Shown here: positions 54,578-64,000 of the stretch, piece by piece
Layout: each line of letters opens with the position of its first letter
How positions within the stretch are numbered: the first letter of the stretch is position 1
Assembly: GCF_921293095.1 (NCBI RefSeq)
Contig: NC_060254.1
Location: 113,360,917-113,424,916, forward strand
Length of the DNA: 64,000 nt
Source: Ischnura elegans
Taxonomy: Eukaryota; Arthropoda; Insecta; Odonata; Coenagrionidae
Reading direction: 5' to 3'
The notes under the pieces: generated by a model
What the model saw: the letters and a program-made list of their open reading frames with translations, nothing else
What the model was told of the DNA's origin: nothing
Database searches by the model: none
Translations under genes and position numbers: made by a program

Positions 54578-54730
54578 CAGTAGATTCCCCTTAATGGGTC
54601 CACCGGTTACTTGGGGCAGCCGCTTAATTGGGGCAGATCTTGAAGAACAGAACCCAATAGAGGAATATCTCAGAGTATTCTCCGCTTAATTGGGACATCA
54701 TATCGCTTTATTGGGCCATGAGTCGGACGC
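54578..54730 (+). repeat. Tigger-like end fragment
   Basis: CAGTAGATTCCCCTTAATGG followed by several TTAATTGGG(G/A)CA words, as in pogo/Tigger ends. The opposite end was not found, so this is a solo terminus. Confidence 0.4.
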
Positions 54731-55764
54731 ACAGACTCAATATTCGTGACTAAATTAAACTTTTTTGTTTTCATAATACTATTTTTTATATTTTCCTCCT
54801 TTGATTCACTCTTATTTTTCACAAATGTTCCTATTCTTGCCCTATTTTGAAAGCTCTTGTTGTTATACTATCCGCAAGACGATAGGTCTTTTCTTTTATA
54901 GGACTTAGTAAAAGACATTCATTCAGCGTTGCCCGAGGCGAGGGGGGACACACACACGCTAATAATAATATAATAATAACAAATATAACCCTTTTACCCT
55001 TCTTTTTAACCCTTTAGTGAAAAAAAGGTTAAAAAATGCATTTACAGTTGAGGAGGACCTCAAATCCAGGAAGCTTGGGACCGAAGAAAGGCTTCTGGAT
55101 TTCTGGTCTTCATAGTATATTTAGTAAATTAACTAATTTATATACATGTGCTCAGGCTCTTGTACTTGATATTTGATATCCTTATGTGTTCCTGACAAGG
55201 TTCTTAGCGTATGTCCGTAGCATGTGCTAAATTCCTACTCGTCCCAGAACAAGGCTTGGAGAGTGGTGCCACTAGGTGGCAAGTCGAAACACTATGCAGA
55301 GGAATTTGCAAATGCTCTAGATTTAGGGTTTTCCAGGTTTCTGAATTCCGGATTTGAGGTCCTCAACTGTACTTTATTTTTTCCGAATACCTCACTCAAA
55401 TATCGAATATGTACTTTGTAACGTTTTTTATTTTCTCTTCAATACTCTTACAAATGTTAATATTGTTATTACGCTGTATAAACAAACTCGGGAGCAAAGT
55501 GACAACAGTACGCCACATTTATTGCAATCCAACTCCCATGCACTCCATCTCGCGCCATCAACAACAATCGCCCCACTCCAACTCTGCTGCTCATTATTGC
55601 AATATTATTGCATCATTGTCCTCCTCCCATCCATCGTCACACCAAAATCCAACTCAAAATTAGGTGTCACAACTTCATTATTGAAAATGCATTTTTTCAC
55701 CATTTAGAATAAATGAAAATTAAACGAAAAAAATGCTGAACACTTTGTGAGTCCACTTAACAGC
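54731..55764. other. No recognisable gene
   Basis: Unassigned. TAATAATAATATAATAATAAC microsatellite at 54960-54981. CGAATACCTCACTCAAATATCGAAT at 55384 resembles subterminal sequence near 52670 and 57390. Overlapping frames at 55354-55707 carry no domain. Confidence 0.4.
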
Positions 55765-55816
55765 GGTGTTATTTTAATGGCATAATAACAAATTATTATG
55801 CCATTAAAATAACACC
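55765..55816. repeat. 52-bp near-perfect palindrome
   Basis: GGTGTTATTTTAATGGCATAATAA is mirrored by TTATTATGCCATTAAAATAACACC around a 4-nt centre. AAAATAACACCAC recurs at 55830. It may be a very short fold-back element. Confidence 0.85.
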
Positions 55817-55869
55817 AATTTCAGTGTAAAATAACACCACTTTTATAAAAAAATTTCACCACTTTCGTA

Positions 55870-55968
55870 AACAAACAGTAGTTCTCGACGGAATTAGCTC
55901 TGATGCAGTTAAAGTTACATCAGCTGTTTCACAAGGAAGCGTGATCGGCCCCCTTTTTGTTCACTATA
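55870..55968 (+). pseudogene. LINE reverse-transcriptase fragment
   Basis: 33 codons: VKVTSAVSQGSVIGPLF corresponds to the RT block V.SGVPQGSVLGPLLF. Upstream and downstream coding is lost. Downstream, TACAGGGTGTCCCATTCATC at 55967 looks like the end of a mariner-type element and may be what cut it off. Confidence 0.6.
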
Positions 55969-56872
55969 CAGGGTGTCCCATTCATCTTGACCACCCGAAA
56001 TAACTTTTTGTCTGGATGTAAATTCAAAAATATGTGTCAAGCAAATGTCCAGTAGCCGTCAGGGGGACATTAATCAGCATGATTGCCTTCCTTGTAGCTT
56101 TGTTATTTACTAAGATATGAACAGCGGTATGTCTTTTTTAAATGGCACCCTATATTTTTTATTCGGCAATTCATTTCATCTCCTAAAGACTCATAAAATG
56201 TAGCACAGTGGACCATTAACATAAACTCAGTGTTATGAAAAATGACTGACTCTCTAGCAGTACATGGGTATTGGAACTACTCCACTTGCCGACGTTGACG
56301 GTGAACAAATGAAAACATAGCAAAATGCACACCAGTATTAAGAAACTCTTGCGACTCCTTAATCCTGACGCAACTGTCACCCGCATTAAACTTGCGTGCA
56401 TGGAACACCGCAATTCGTTTGTTTTCTATTATATGCATATTGAAGGTTACATTACCAGCATTGCTTCACTGTGTTTATTGCAAACCTTATTTTAAATAAA
56501 GAATCGACAATTACTTTAAAATTAAAATATGTAAAACGTAAATTTCGTCATGCAACAGAGTGTCATACCGGGAAAAGCCAACGTCGCGTGCATTTGAATG
56601 CATGCATAAATTCTTATTTATGTTGTTCTCGTGGAGTCATCAGCATTTTACAATTTTAGTGCTTACTCAATAAGTTTTCATAAAAATATTATTATTAAAG
56701 AATTAAATCAACAAAATGTGCAAAATTTCATGAAAGACCCAAACATTGTCAACGGGTTTGAAGAGAATCACGGACAATCTGTGCTGTTTATTTGAAATTC
56801 GAATAATTTAATAATATCTTGTATGATGCTAATATCTTGTATGATGTTAGGCACGATGTGGTGGAATTTCGT
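55969..56872. other. No recognisable gene
   Basis: Begins with the mariner-like end ACAGGGTGTCCCATTC; no second end or transposase was found. The remaining frames are short and without motif. Confidence 0.35.
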
Positions 56873-57369
56873 AATATTATTGAAATGACACATTGCAATA
56901 TTTCCACTTATAGTTTTATTCTTACACTATGCGTTTCGTCGTTACAAACGACAGTGTCGAGTGTGAAAATGTCTTAAAGATTTCCCTTATATATCTTGGT
57001 GCTTGTAGGGGGGGGGGGGGAAGTAAGGTGGAGAGTGGGGTTTGGGTGACAAGAAGTGAGGATATTGAAGGCTGGGGGGGAAGGGTCGTTTTTAAGGTCT
57101 CGAACTGAAGCAGGGTGAGGAAGAAGGAAAGAAAGGTTCCATGATGGGTGAGGGTACCCAGCACTCATTCACTGTCTTCTTTCGTCTTAACCCAAACCCC
57201 ACTCTTCACCCTACTTCACCCCCCCCCCTTTCAAGCACCAAGATACATATATAAGGGAAATCTTTAAGACATTTTCACACTCGACAATGTCGTTTGTAAC
57301 GACGAAACGCATAGTGTAAGAATAAAACTATAAGTGGAAATATTGCAATGTGTCATTTCAATAATATTG
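56873..57369. repeat. ~500-bp inverted repeat with GAAACGCAT cores
   Basis: Arms 56873-57050 and 57188-57369 are inverted copies, with a few differences and slightly different G/C homopolymers. Each arm, read toward the outer end, contains GTCGTTTGTAACGACGAAACGC: a hairpin GTCGTT/AACGAC followed by GAAAC, with ACACT upstream able to pair with AGTGT downstream. That is the hammerhead stem I/II layout, but CUGANGA is replaced by CGACACT/CGACAAT. AATAAAAC follows. The spacer is G-rich and unassigned. Confidence 0.7.
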
Positions 57370-57964
57370 ATTGCTAATTATGTCATCGAATATCGAATAG
57401 TGTAATAAGTTTATTATTCGAGGTATTCGGTGATTCGACTATTTGATCGTCCCATCCCAAATTAAAATTCATTTGAACTAAAATCAAACACGGCCATGAC
57501 TCATGGAGGAATCTTTATCTATAGAATACACCAAAGCACTGATTGATATTTCTCCCTACCGCATGGGAGCACAAATGGGGAATGCCACTGAAAATGGAAG
57601 ATTATGCAAAAAAAAATATCCTTTGTGCTGAAAATTAAAAGCACTTTTTATGTGTTCTTATTAGGACCACTAAAATATGGTAATGAAGACGTTTTCCGAA
57701 AAATGCGCATAAGAGAGATACACTAACAGGTTTTTTTTGGTATTCTTAAAAAAACCATCCAAGAATCCCTAAGTTAGAAGGAACATCAGTTTTTACCTAT
57801 TTCACTTGATAAAGAGCTATTGAGAGAATTGCTCACTAATGCAATTGCATCTGAAAATGCCAACAATCAACCATTTCATTGTATTTTAATAGATATTTGC
57901 CAGCAACCGGCACACTCAGTAATGGAATGAAAAATTATAATGGTAATTAAAATTCACATGAATA
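57370..57964. other. No recognisable gene
   Basis: Contains the possible hAT3 right end near 57459; otherwise unassigned and AT-rich. Confidence 0.4.
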
Positions 57965-59109
57965 CAGTAAAACCTCTTCACATTGTAATGGAGGGGACCA
58001 AAATTTGGGCAATTTGATGTATGGAGGTTCACTATAGAGAGGTTTTAGCGATAGGCACCATTTTTTCATATCCTTCGGAAATGAAAGGTACTACAGGCAT
58101 CCCCCGAGTTACGTAAGAGATGCGTTCCGGCAGACTATGCGTAAGTCGAAATTTACGTAAGTCGAACCTTTGCGTTGGCGCTTCAGAGATTGCTGTATAA
58201 CAAGTTGTATCGTACAGGAATGAGCGCAACCACATACGCCACCACATCCATCGCTAGAACTGCAAATTTTCACGTTGATTATTGACTTGGGATTTATAAG
58301 CGATTTTTCTACAGAAATTAATGAAATTTCCTTCGAGGAATGACAAAAATGGGTCACTTTGTTATTTTTAGCACGTAAAAAACTCTATAACTATTCGATA
58401 TTTTTTCTACCATAGGTTGTACAAGCGAATATATACTTCTTCGCGCTCGCATTCGAAAATTAACGTAATCATTTGAAATACGGTTATCGCTTACGTAAGT
58501 ACGGATTTACGTAAGTCGAGACATACGTAACTCGGGGGATGCCTGTACTGTCTTTTAAACCATTATATTTATGTGCTTAAACAAACATGCATGCATTAGT
58601 GAACATATATTTATTATTTAATAATTACAGATAGCGAGCACTATCGCATGATTTTTACCATGATTCGAGAGATAACAATGTTATCTCTCTCAATTCAACA
58701 GTCACTTAAAATGATTAGGATAGTTGGATACCTATTTCTTATTTACTGTTAGGTATACTCTCATATTGAACAAAATGGCCACAACTAATGATTAACGTGA
58801 AAATTACAGCATATTAAAGGTATGTAAGAAAAAAAAAGAGTGAAACATTTATTGCTGAAAATGTCATTCCATGTACGTATTCACGGCTGCATTAATGTTC
58901 TCTAGTTGTCTCAGTACGATCTGCGGAGGTAGTTAGGCCGTCTCGGGGGTGTCTCCTTGGTATGATAAGTGGAACTTTTACGAGATAAAGAGGTTCACTG
59001 CATAGAAGTTTGCCAATAAATTTACATGTAAATCAAATGGGACCACAGGGATGGTATGATGTATGGAGGTTTACGATGTAAAGAGGTTCGCTACATAGAG
59101 GTTTTACTG
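57965..59109. mobile_element. Tigger-like non-autonomous element
   Basis: Ends CAGTAAAACCTCTTCACATTG and, inverted, CAGTAAAACCTCTATGTAGCG flanked by TA. The words GATGTATGGAGGTT and GTAAAGAGGTTC occur just inside the ends. The interior has no transposase and is invaded by a second TIR element at 58094. Confidence 0.75.
58094..58545. mobile_element. Tigger-like MITE nested in the previous element
   Basis: 452 bp with perfect terminal repeats CAGGCATCCCCCGAGTTACG, flanked by TA on both sides. Several TTACGTAAGT words occur inside both ends. The open frames inside show no domain. The perfect ends suggest it is younger than its host element. Confidence 0.85.
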
Positions 59110-59811
59110 TAATACTTTACCTACTTAATCATGTGAATGTCATACCAGGAAGCCACTGTTTTCATCAGGTTATCTAGTTACTCCAACATAAGCACATATT
59201 TTTCACTCCTTTCAAATTTCTCCAGCATGCCCAAAGAATTCAATCCGTCATTCACTCACGGCGTCACATAAACATTTTTTAGCAAGGAGGCGTGTTCCTT
59301 TAGGATATTAGAGAGAAATGCTAGTCGAATCAACCATATGGCCAGAGTGTTCTGATTAAGTATTAATATTCCCAAAATAAGATAAAATCTTGTTTGAATC
59401 CTTTAATGCATATCATAATGGGGAATTCCACAGAAAATGGATGATTATGCAATAAAAAAGTATTCTCCACACTAAAAATTATGCACGCGATTTCCACAGT
59501 ATGAGATTATTGTTCTCACTTTATGTTCTGGTGTCGCCTTAGCCCCAGCAGTGCAAACGCTAAAAATTTAATTACAGTTGAACGTATCCAATTGCTGAAT
59601 CACACTGTGCCTTAGGAACGCTAAGTAAATCGGTGTAAAGTATGATCTGTTGTATTTCCCCAAAGCGTTAGTTTTGCATATTCCAATATTGCACCAAGTG
59701 CACATTAAAGCAATGAGTAAATGACAGTAGTTAAATGAAATACAGACCAAGCTTTAGATTACTAGCGAACGAGATTGTGGATTTAATTTATGTAACATCT
59801 CAATTTTGCAG
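59110..59811. other. No recognisable gene
   Basis: Unassigned AT-rich sequence; the last bases (CAATTTTGCAG, ending 59811) form a good 3' splice site. Confidence 0.4.
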
Positions 59812-59942
59812 CTTCTCAACTCCGCGCCGAGAAATCTTCATTACTGGAGAAGAAATAAGCGGCCATGATCTAATTAATCTACCTTCAGAATGTTCCCAGG
59901 ATGCGTCTTTACGAAGTCGAAGTCAACCATTCTGCAATACAG
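59812..59942 (+). CDS. Possible host exon
   Basis: 131 bp between a pyrimidine-rich acceptor ending TTTTGCAG and a CAG|GTACCG donor. The frame is open throughout, with text such as PRREIFITGEEISGHDLINL and SECSQDASLRSRSQPF. I do not recognise the protein. It leaves a one-base overhang, which does not fit directly with the phase-0 exon at 61660, so either another exon lies between or the two are unrelated. Could be chance. Confidence 0.3.
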
Positions 59943-60149
59943 GTACCGTAAAAACTTTTTAACTATTCACATCTGTTTTTCACACACCCATCACGCTATG
60001 AATCAATATCGTCGTAGATGTTTGTTATCGTCGTTACTGTTTTGTTATTACCATGAAGCGAATCTGTTTACTCGCCTGCGGATATCACAGGGCGTTTTTG
60101 TAGTGCGAAAGAATTTAGAAATTTTTGCAAACTTTGAAGCTCTGTAGCA

Positions 60150-60810
60150 TCAAGAATATTGAGACTAGGGTGGTTTCCTATTATTTTTCATTGCCTAAAT
60201 CGAAAGATTATTACTTCTGGAGTACGTATTTCACGCTTTTAGATTTTTAAATAAAGATATCTATTTTTCGCGATTAAATGAAAAGTGAAAATTTTCAAGC
60301 GCACGAAAATGCAACTGTTAAGTATGAATGCTGGGAAAACTCCCGTGTGACGTCATTCTGGTTCCTGCTGCCGCAAGTGAGGTGACCTTGGGGCGAGGCT
60401 CTAAGCGCTGATATGATGCAGGATGCTAGCTGGTAGCACTTGGCTTAAATAAGAATTATTACTACCCTACCAAACGAAGGAAACTTTCCAAACTTAGGTA
60501 ATTTTAATGGGTGATTATAAGAGATGTTTCCCTGAGCTCTGTGCCTCATGGTAATTGGTAATCTCAGACGATGTAAAACTCCCTATCTACTCATATAGAA
60601 ACTAGGTCCCTGTGATGTCACGTGGAGTGGCATCGCATGGGCACCAATCTGGCCTTTTTCAAATGAGGTTAAAATTGACCATTTAACATTCATCTAAACT
60701 GGGATTTCTAAAACCAAATAATTTGTATATAATGAATACACTAATGGTGGGTAACAAATCGCAATCAATGCTTTTCGTTTTCTTTGATGAAGGAAACTAC
60801 CCTATAATGA
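60150..60810 (+). repeat. Dispersed repeat R1, copy 3
   Basis: Collinear with the complement of 13943-14530, including GTGTGACGTCATTCTGG, GAGGTGACCTTGGGGC, GGAGTGGCATCGCATGGGC and TTTCTTTGATGAAGGAAAC. An extra ~60 bp (TTACTACCCTACCAAACG...) relative to copy 1 lies after TAGCACTTGGC. Diverged by perhaps 10-15 %. Non-coding. Confidence 0.8.
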
Positions 60811-61659
60811 AGTCATATCTGGCATACGTTAATGACTTTAACTTTCTTGTCTGGAAGTGTTGAAAAAATAACCTTTTTAATTTTATGAGGGCACCCCTTT
60901 CACAATTGCATGATGGGAAAACTTAATATGTAAAAATCACAGGGAACTCACACAGGAAATTAATAAAAATAAAGGCTACAAATTGATCGAAGAAAGTCAT
61001 TGTGCTGTAAATAAGTTTCTGAGGCTGTTAATTCATGTAATTTTTGTCATTTATGTTTTTAATGTATATTTTTCATGCACATAGCAGTGGATGCAGAAAG
61101 AACTCAAGGGGAAGGGGGGGTGTAAAAGAATCTTTGAGTTACCTTCACTTTTATCCTAATAAAAAATAATAGAGTCACATGCTGAGTTTTATGAAAATTT
61201 TAATTAAAGTGATTATACACATGAACTAGACTATACCATCTTATGATATAAAAAAGTTGTAATTAACGTTAAATTAACCCTTTTTGTGCTATCCTTCTTC
61301 CCGGGGTACAGTTGAAAAATGCATAGGGTATTTTAATAATATGTAGCCACTAGGAAAAATAAACATTTTATAGTTAATTTTTTAGATATCTTTAAGCGGT
61401 TTTTTTTATTAATGAGATTAAATTGGACAATAATCACGACGTTTTAATACGTTTACTGATATATAAGTTTTTTTATTTCAATGTCCTCAAATTTAACAGT
61501 AATAATGTAAAAGCTGATATATCGGAGTGCCGCGCTTTTCAGCCGAGCGGCAAAAGCCGATATATCGGTGTGCCGCACGACGGGTTAAAAGTCATAATGT
61601 CCCACCACTAAAAGAAAACATATAATTGATGTTCTACTATCTCTATGTCTAATTTTTAG
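60811..61659. other. No recognisable gene
   Basis: Unassigned, AT-rich. GATATATCGG...GCCGCAC occurs twice at 61517-61580 as a short direct repeat (TATATCGGAGTGCCGCGC and TATATCGGTGTGCCGCAC). Ends in a weak acceptor AATTTTTAG. Confidence 0.4.
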
Positions 61660-61900
61660 CAGCCGGCGCCAGTTGCCACGGAGGCCACTCCCCCCCCCCC
61701 CCCCCCGCACCCAGCCGTGAGTGGGGCCGGCACGACCACGGCGCCTGCGAGTGCGTACCACGGCGCAGCAGCAGCGGCGGCAGCAATGGCATCTGCACCA
61801 AGCGATGAGCAGCAGCCCAGGGGAGTGGCACACTATGCCGCCACTGGATACCTACCATCCCAACAACACTACCAGCAGCAGATGACCACCATGGCCAGCA
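61660..61900 (+). CDS. Probable host exon, Pro/Ala/Gln-rich protein
   Basis: 241 bp bounded by AATTTTTAG|CAG and AGCA|GTGAGT. The frame is open: QPAPVATEATPPPPPP, then SGAGTTTAPASAYHGAAAAA, ASAPSDEQQPRGVAHYAATG and YLPSQQHYQQQMTTMASS. It starts in phase 0 and leaves one base. The composition (polyproline encoded by a 17-C run, polyalanine, glutamine-rich) is typical of transcription factors and RNA-binding regulators, but no domain is present, so I assign no gene name. GC content is far above its surroundings, supporting coding. The C run is prone to length errors; one base more or less would close the frame. Confidence 0.6.
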
Positions 61901-62079
61901 GTGAGTTGGGAAACGTGTTAACCACGGCTAACTACCGATTATCCGAGCTTGTGATGGGGAGAGGTGATACAAATACATTAAACTCCCGATTATCCTAATG
62001 GGCTAGTGATGGGGAGAGACGGCATGAATAATAACGGAAAACACGGATAACCCAAACTTTCATCTTAATGTCCTTTAGT
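61901..62079. other. Intronic/degenerate repeat
   Basis: GATTATCC words occur at 61934, 61986 and (GGATAACCC) 62046, with a repeated GTGATGGGGAGAG, resembling degenerate Tigger end sequence ('CCGATTATCCGA'). Not delimited. Confidence 0.35.
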
Positions 62080-62317
62080 GTTCGTAATTTACGTAAAATA
62101 AGCAATGTATTATTATTTATGCCATTATTTGTTAAAATATTCTTGTCTTCTTTATTCCATCACTTTTTCAGACTTGAGACACAATCACAGTAACAATTCA
62201 AACATCGAATAATCGAGTCAATATAACAACAAAAACAAAAGAAGAACACAAATCGTGTGAATGTGCGACATTACTAATGTGACCAACACACATACAAATG
62301 AAACCATGTATTTAACA
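62080..62317 (-). repeat. Copia 3' LTR (left border uncertain)
   Basis: On the minus strand, the polypurine ACAAGGGGAGG is followed by TGTTAAATACATGG, the expected start of an LTR, and AATAAAGAAG (polyadenylation signal) about 160 nt on. The outer border was not located. Confidence 0.55.
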
Positions 62318-63020
62318 CCTCCCCTTGTTGGTCACATTAAAAAAATCAAATTAATAATCAGTGTCATAGTTCACTTAATCACTAGACTTTGACACCAATA
62401 TTTGTTCAACTTAAGAGTTCAAAACTTTCGTAAAAATGTCAGCACGATTTGACTTAGAATTAACATGCACCAGAATTATGAAATTATTTTTGATTTGTTC
62501 CCTAGTATGATGATAGTTGATGTCTATGTGTTTGGACCTCTCAGATACAATGCAATTCTCAGCAATCGCAATAGCTCCCTGGTTGTCCACATGGATAGTA
62601 ATAGGTTTTGCTATCAGAGATGTTTGAGTCCAAGGTCTTCAAGTAATCTACAGATCCAGGTGACCTCCCTTGACACTTCACTTAGGGCTATGTACTCTGC
62701 TTCCATGGTAGGCAGACTCACAGATGTCTGCTTATTACTCCTCCAGCTAACTGCTCCACCATTTCTCTTGAAGACTAATTTCAGATTTTTGGTTCCTTTC
62801 AGATATCTGTAAAAGTGTTTTTCTTCATTCCAGTCCTTTCTTGATGGGTTTTGGTTCTTCTGACAAAGTTTGTAAAGGGCCTAAGCTATGTCAGGTCTCG
62901 AGTTGTTGGGTTGAAGTGTAATAGAGAGCCAGTTCCTTCTCTGTATAATTTTGGGTTGAATGGGCAGACAGCATGACACCCTTTTCTTGACACCTTCATC
63001 ACATGCATACCTCTTATTTC
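62318..63020 (-). pseudogene. Copia Pol remnant: end of RT and RNase H
   Basis: Read on the minus strand: YRYLKGTKNLKLVFKRNGGA, SWRSNKQTSVSLPTMEAEYI, ALSEVSREVTWICRLLEDLG, PITIHVDNQGAIAIAENCIV, SKHIDINYHHTREQIKNNF and NRADIFTKVL, the Ty1/copia RNase H and tail in the usual order. RPDIA...A lies upstream near 62900. Frame breaks and a few stops are present. The upstream RT, integrase and gag are missing; the coiled-coil gene begins almost directly upstream, so the element was either truncated or deleted there. Confidence 0.8.
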
Positions 63021-63300
63021 AATATCTAGTGGATCTTCTTAGCATTGGTGCTGACTCAAGTTCATGATTGTTTTCACTGTCATGATTGTTAAGAAAATCA
63101 GTATCTTCTACTCCTAAAACTGACTTGACATCTGTTATAGTGGCTATATCGTCATTGTTGTAGCTTGTTTTGTTTCCTTCGCAGTCTTCCTCATCTTCAT
63201 CCTCTGATTCAAAACCAAATCCTTCCAGGAAGATGCTCTCACAATTAGTGTCTTCTTCTTGTTGTTGTGGAGATTTCATTTGTTTGAAAGGATAGGACTT
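63019..63300 (-). other. Acidic tail of ambiguous origin
   Basis: The open frame here reads FGFESEDEDEEDCEGN, DIATITDVKSVLGVEDTDFL and ends SAPMLRRSTRY. RRSTR preceded by an acidic stretch is typical of the copia linker before RT, so this part probably belongs to the copia element and is joined in frame to the coiled-coil sequence upstream. The boundary near 63290-63300 is not certain. Confidence 0.4.
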
Positions 63301-64000
63301 TTCCATTTTCCCACCCTCCGCACTGATGTCAATGATAGGAGCTGATGGGAACGTAGAATTTCCCCCTGCAAGCGACTCACCCTCGGAGACGTTCCCACTA
63401 CCATCAAACGACTGACCACCAGTGTACCTCCGCTCACGTTGGAGGGTTTTCTTCATGTCCCCCAGCCGTTGCTTAAGAACTCTGATGCTCTTATTCTTTT
63501 CTGTGAGCTGAGCTTCCAGTTCAAAGATAGATGTATGGTGCACCTGTTGGTCTTCTAGCCTTGCCTCAAGTTCATGCACCTTCTTTGACATCTCCTCTAA
63601 TTCTGTGCGTCTCAAGTCCAATTCTGTTTGCGCTGCCCTGAGTGCTTCACTGCCTCATCTAGCTTCATCTTCCACCTCCTCCTTGCATTCCCTCTTGCGC
63701 CTCACTGCCAGCTCCCCCTCCTTGTGCACAGCCGCCACACGTAGCTCCATTTCCTCCCTACGCTCCACCTCCGACTGCAGCCTAACCACCAGCTCCTCGC
63801 TACGGCAATGCTCCACATCCAATGCCCTCTCCAATGCTTCCCGATCACCACGCTCACGTGCCAAGTCCTCCTCAGGCCGCTTAAGCTCCTCCTGAAGGTC
63901 ATTCAGCTGCCCAGCATGACTTTGTAGCTCACTTCTCAACACTTCAGCCGACTCGCTCTCCTTAAGCTGTCGACTAGTCTCCTCCAACTGCTGTTCCTTC
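63301..64000 (-). CDS. Coiled-coil protein, partial, with frame breaks
   Basis: Long heptad-rich coiled coil running off the window's right edge. Upstream frame (from at least 64000 to 63655): LKESESAEVLRSELQSHAGQ, LEEELKRPEEDLARERGDRE-type text, ending EEVEDEAR. Downstream frame (63621 on): LDLRRTELEEMSKKVHELEA, then FELEAQLTEKNKSIRVLKQR and LGDMKKTLQRERR. Between 63660 and 63620 two small frame changes are needed, giving either a pseudogene or assembly indels. The '..KKTLQRE' coiled coil resembles the region preceding the GRIP domain of golgins, but no GRIP domain is seen; the identification is tentative. The window holds only its 3' part. Confidence 0.55.

Larger units (their letters stand above)
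52638..57459. mobile_element. Possible hAT element with nested repeats
   Basis: TAGGGATGGGTTGAATACC on the left and, inverted, TGGGATGGGACGATCAAAT on the right could be hAT ends; AATATCGAATA words follow inside both. No convincing 8-bp duplication and no transposase remain. The interval encloses the R1-hAT, several palindromes and fragments. Treat as a weak proposal. Confidence 0.3.

Noticed and set aside
54349..57369. CRISPR-like repeats
   Set aside because: The repeats are inverted pairs rather than regularly spaced direct repeats, and the context is eukaryotic.
63605..63902. Ser-rich plus-strand frame and Trp/Arg-rich minus-strand frame
   Set aside because: Both overlap the heptad-rich coiled-coil frame, which has the more natural composition.

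Overview
This window looks like repeat-dense nuclear DNA of an invertebrate animal, most likely an arthropod. The reasons are the mobile-element families present (Penelope, Dong/R4-type and CR1/Jockey-type LINEs, Ty3/gypsy, copia, piggyBac, hAT, Tigger/pogo), the AT-rich background, and a few exon-like blocks with GT/AG borders. I see no bacterial operons, no rRNA and no CRISPR array. The species cannot be named from the sequence. Host coding sequence is confined to the last 4 kb and to one doubtful exon near 59.8 kb; nearly everything else recognisable is transposon.

Layout. 1-11.5 kb: decayed relics (RTE-like 3' end, Tigger transposase, Penelope RT/GIY-YIG), a three-unit tandem array carrying tRNA-like sequences (4.0-4.95 kb), and two Tigger-like TIR elements. 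11.58-13.61 kb: a complete short LTR element encoding only Gag and protease. 13.9-17.5 kb: a dispersed repeat (R1) split by a 2.5-kb TIR transposon. 18.84-25.96 kb: a hAT with 8-bp target duplications, invaded by a piggyBac and by a second hAT-like element.

25.97-47.2 kb is a stack of LINEs linked by TAA/ATT microsatellites. A Dong-like LINE (Dong1) is split by LINE A. LINE A is split by the inverted LINE B. LINE B is split by a young gypsy element with identical 184-bp LTRs and a GCATC target duplication. After Dong1 resumes and ends in TAA repeats, a second (Dong2) and a third (Dong3) Dong-like LINE follow head to tail, each separated by TAA repeats. An inverted LINE C (47.2-51.8 kb) begins at the next TAA tract. 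It is interrupted by a Tigger-like element that contains an intact Penelope ORF (719 codons) with a hammerhead-like fold at its stop codon.

51.9-61.6 kb: non-autonomous DNA elements, R1 copies and long palindromes, two of which contain GAAAC hammerhead-like cores. 61.6-64 kb: one exon of an Ala/Pro/Gln-rich protein (+), a copia remnant (-), and the 3' part of a coiled-coil gene (-) with frame breaks.

The most notable points are the four-level nested insertion whose reading frames rejoin exactly, the accumulation of unrelated elements on TAA microsatellites, the gypsy element lacking two of the three integrase catalytic residues yet recently inserted, the Gag-protease-only LTR element, and the Penelope/hammerhead-like palindromes.
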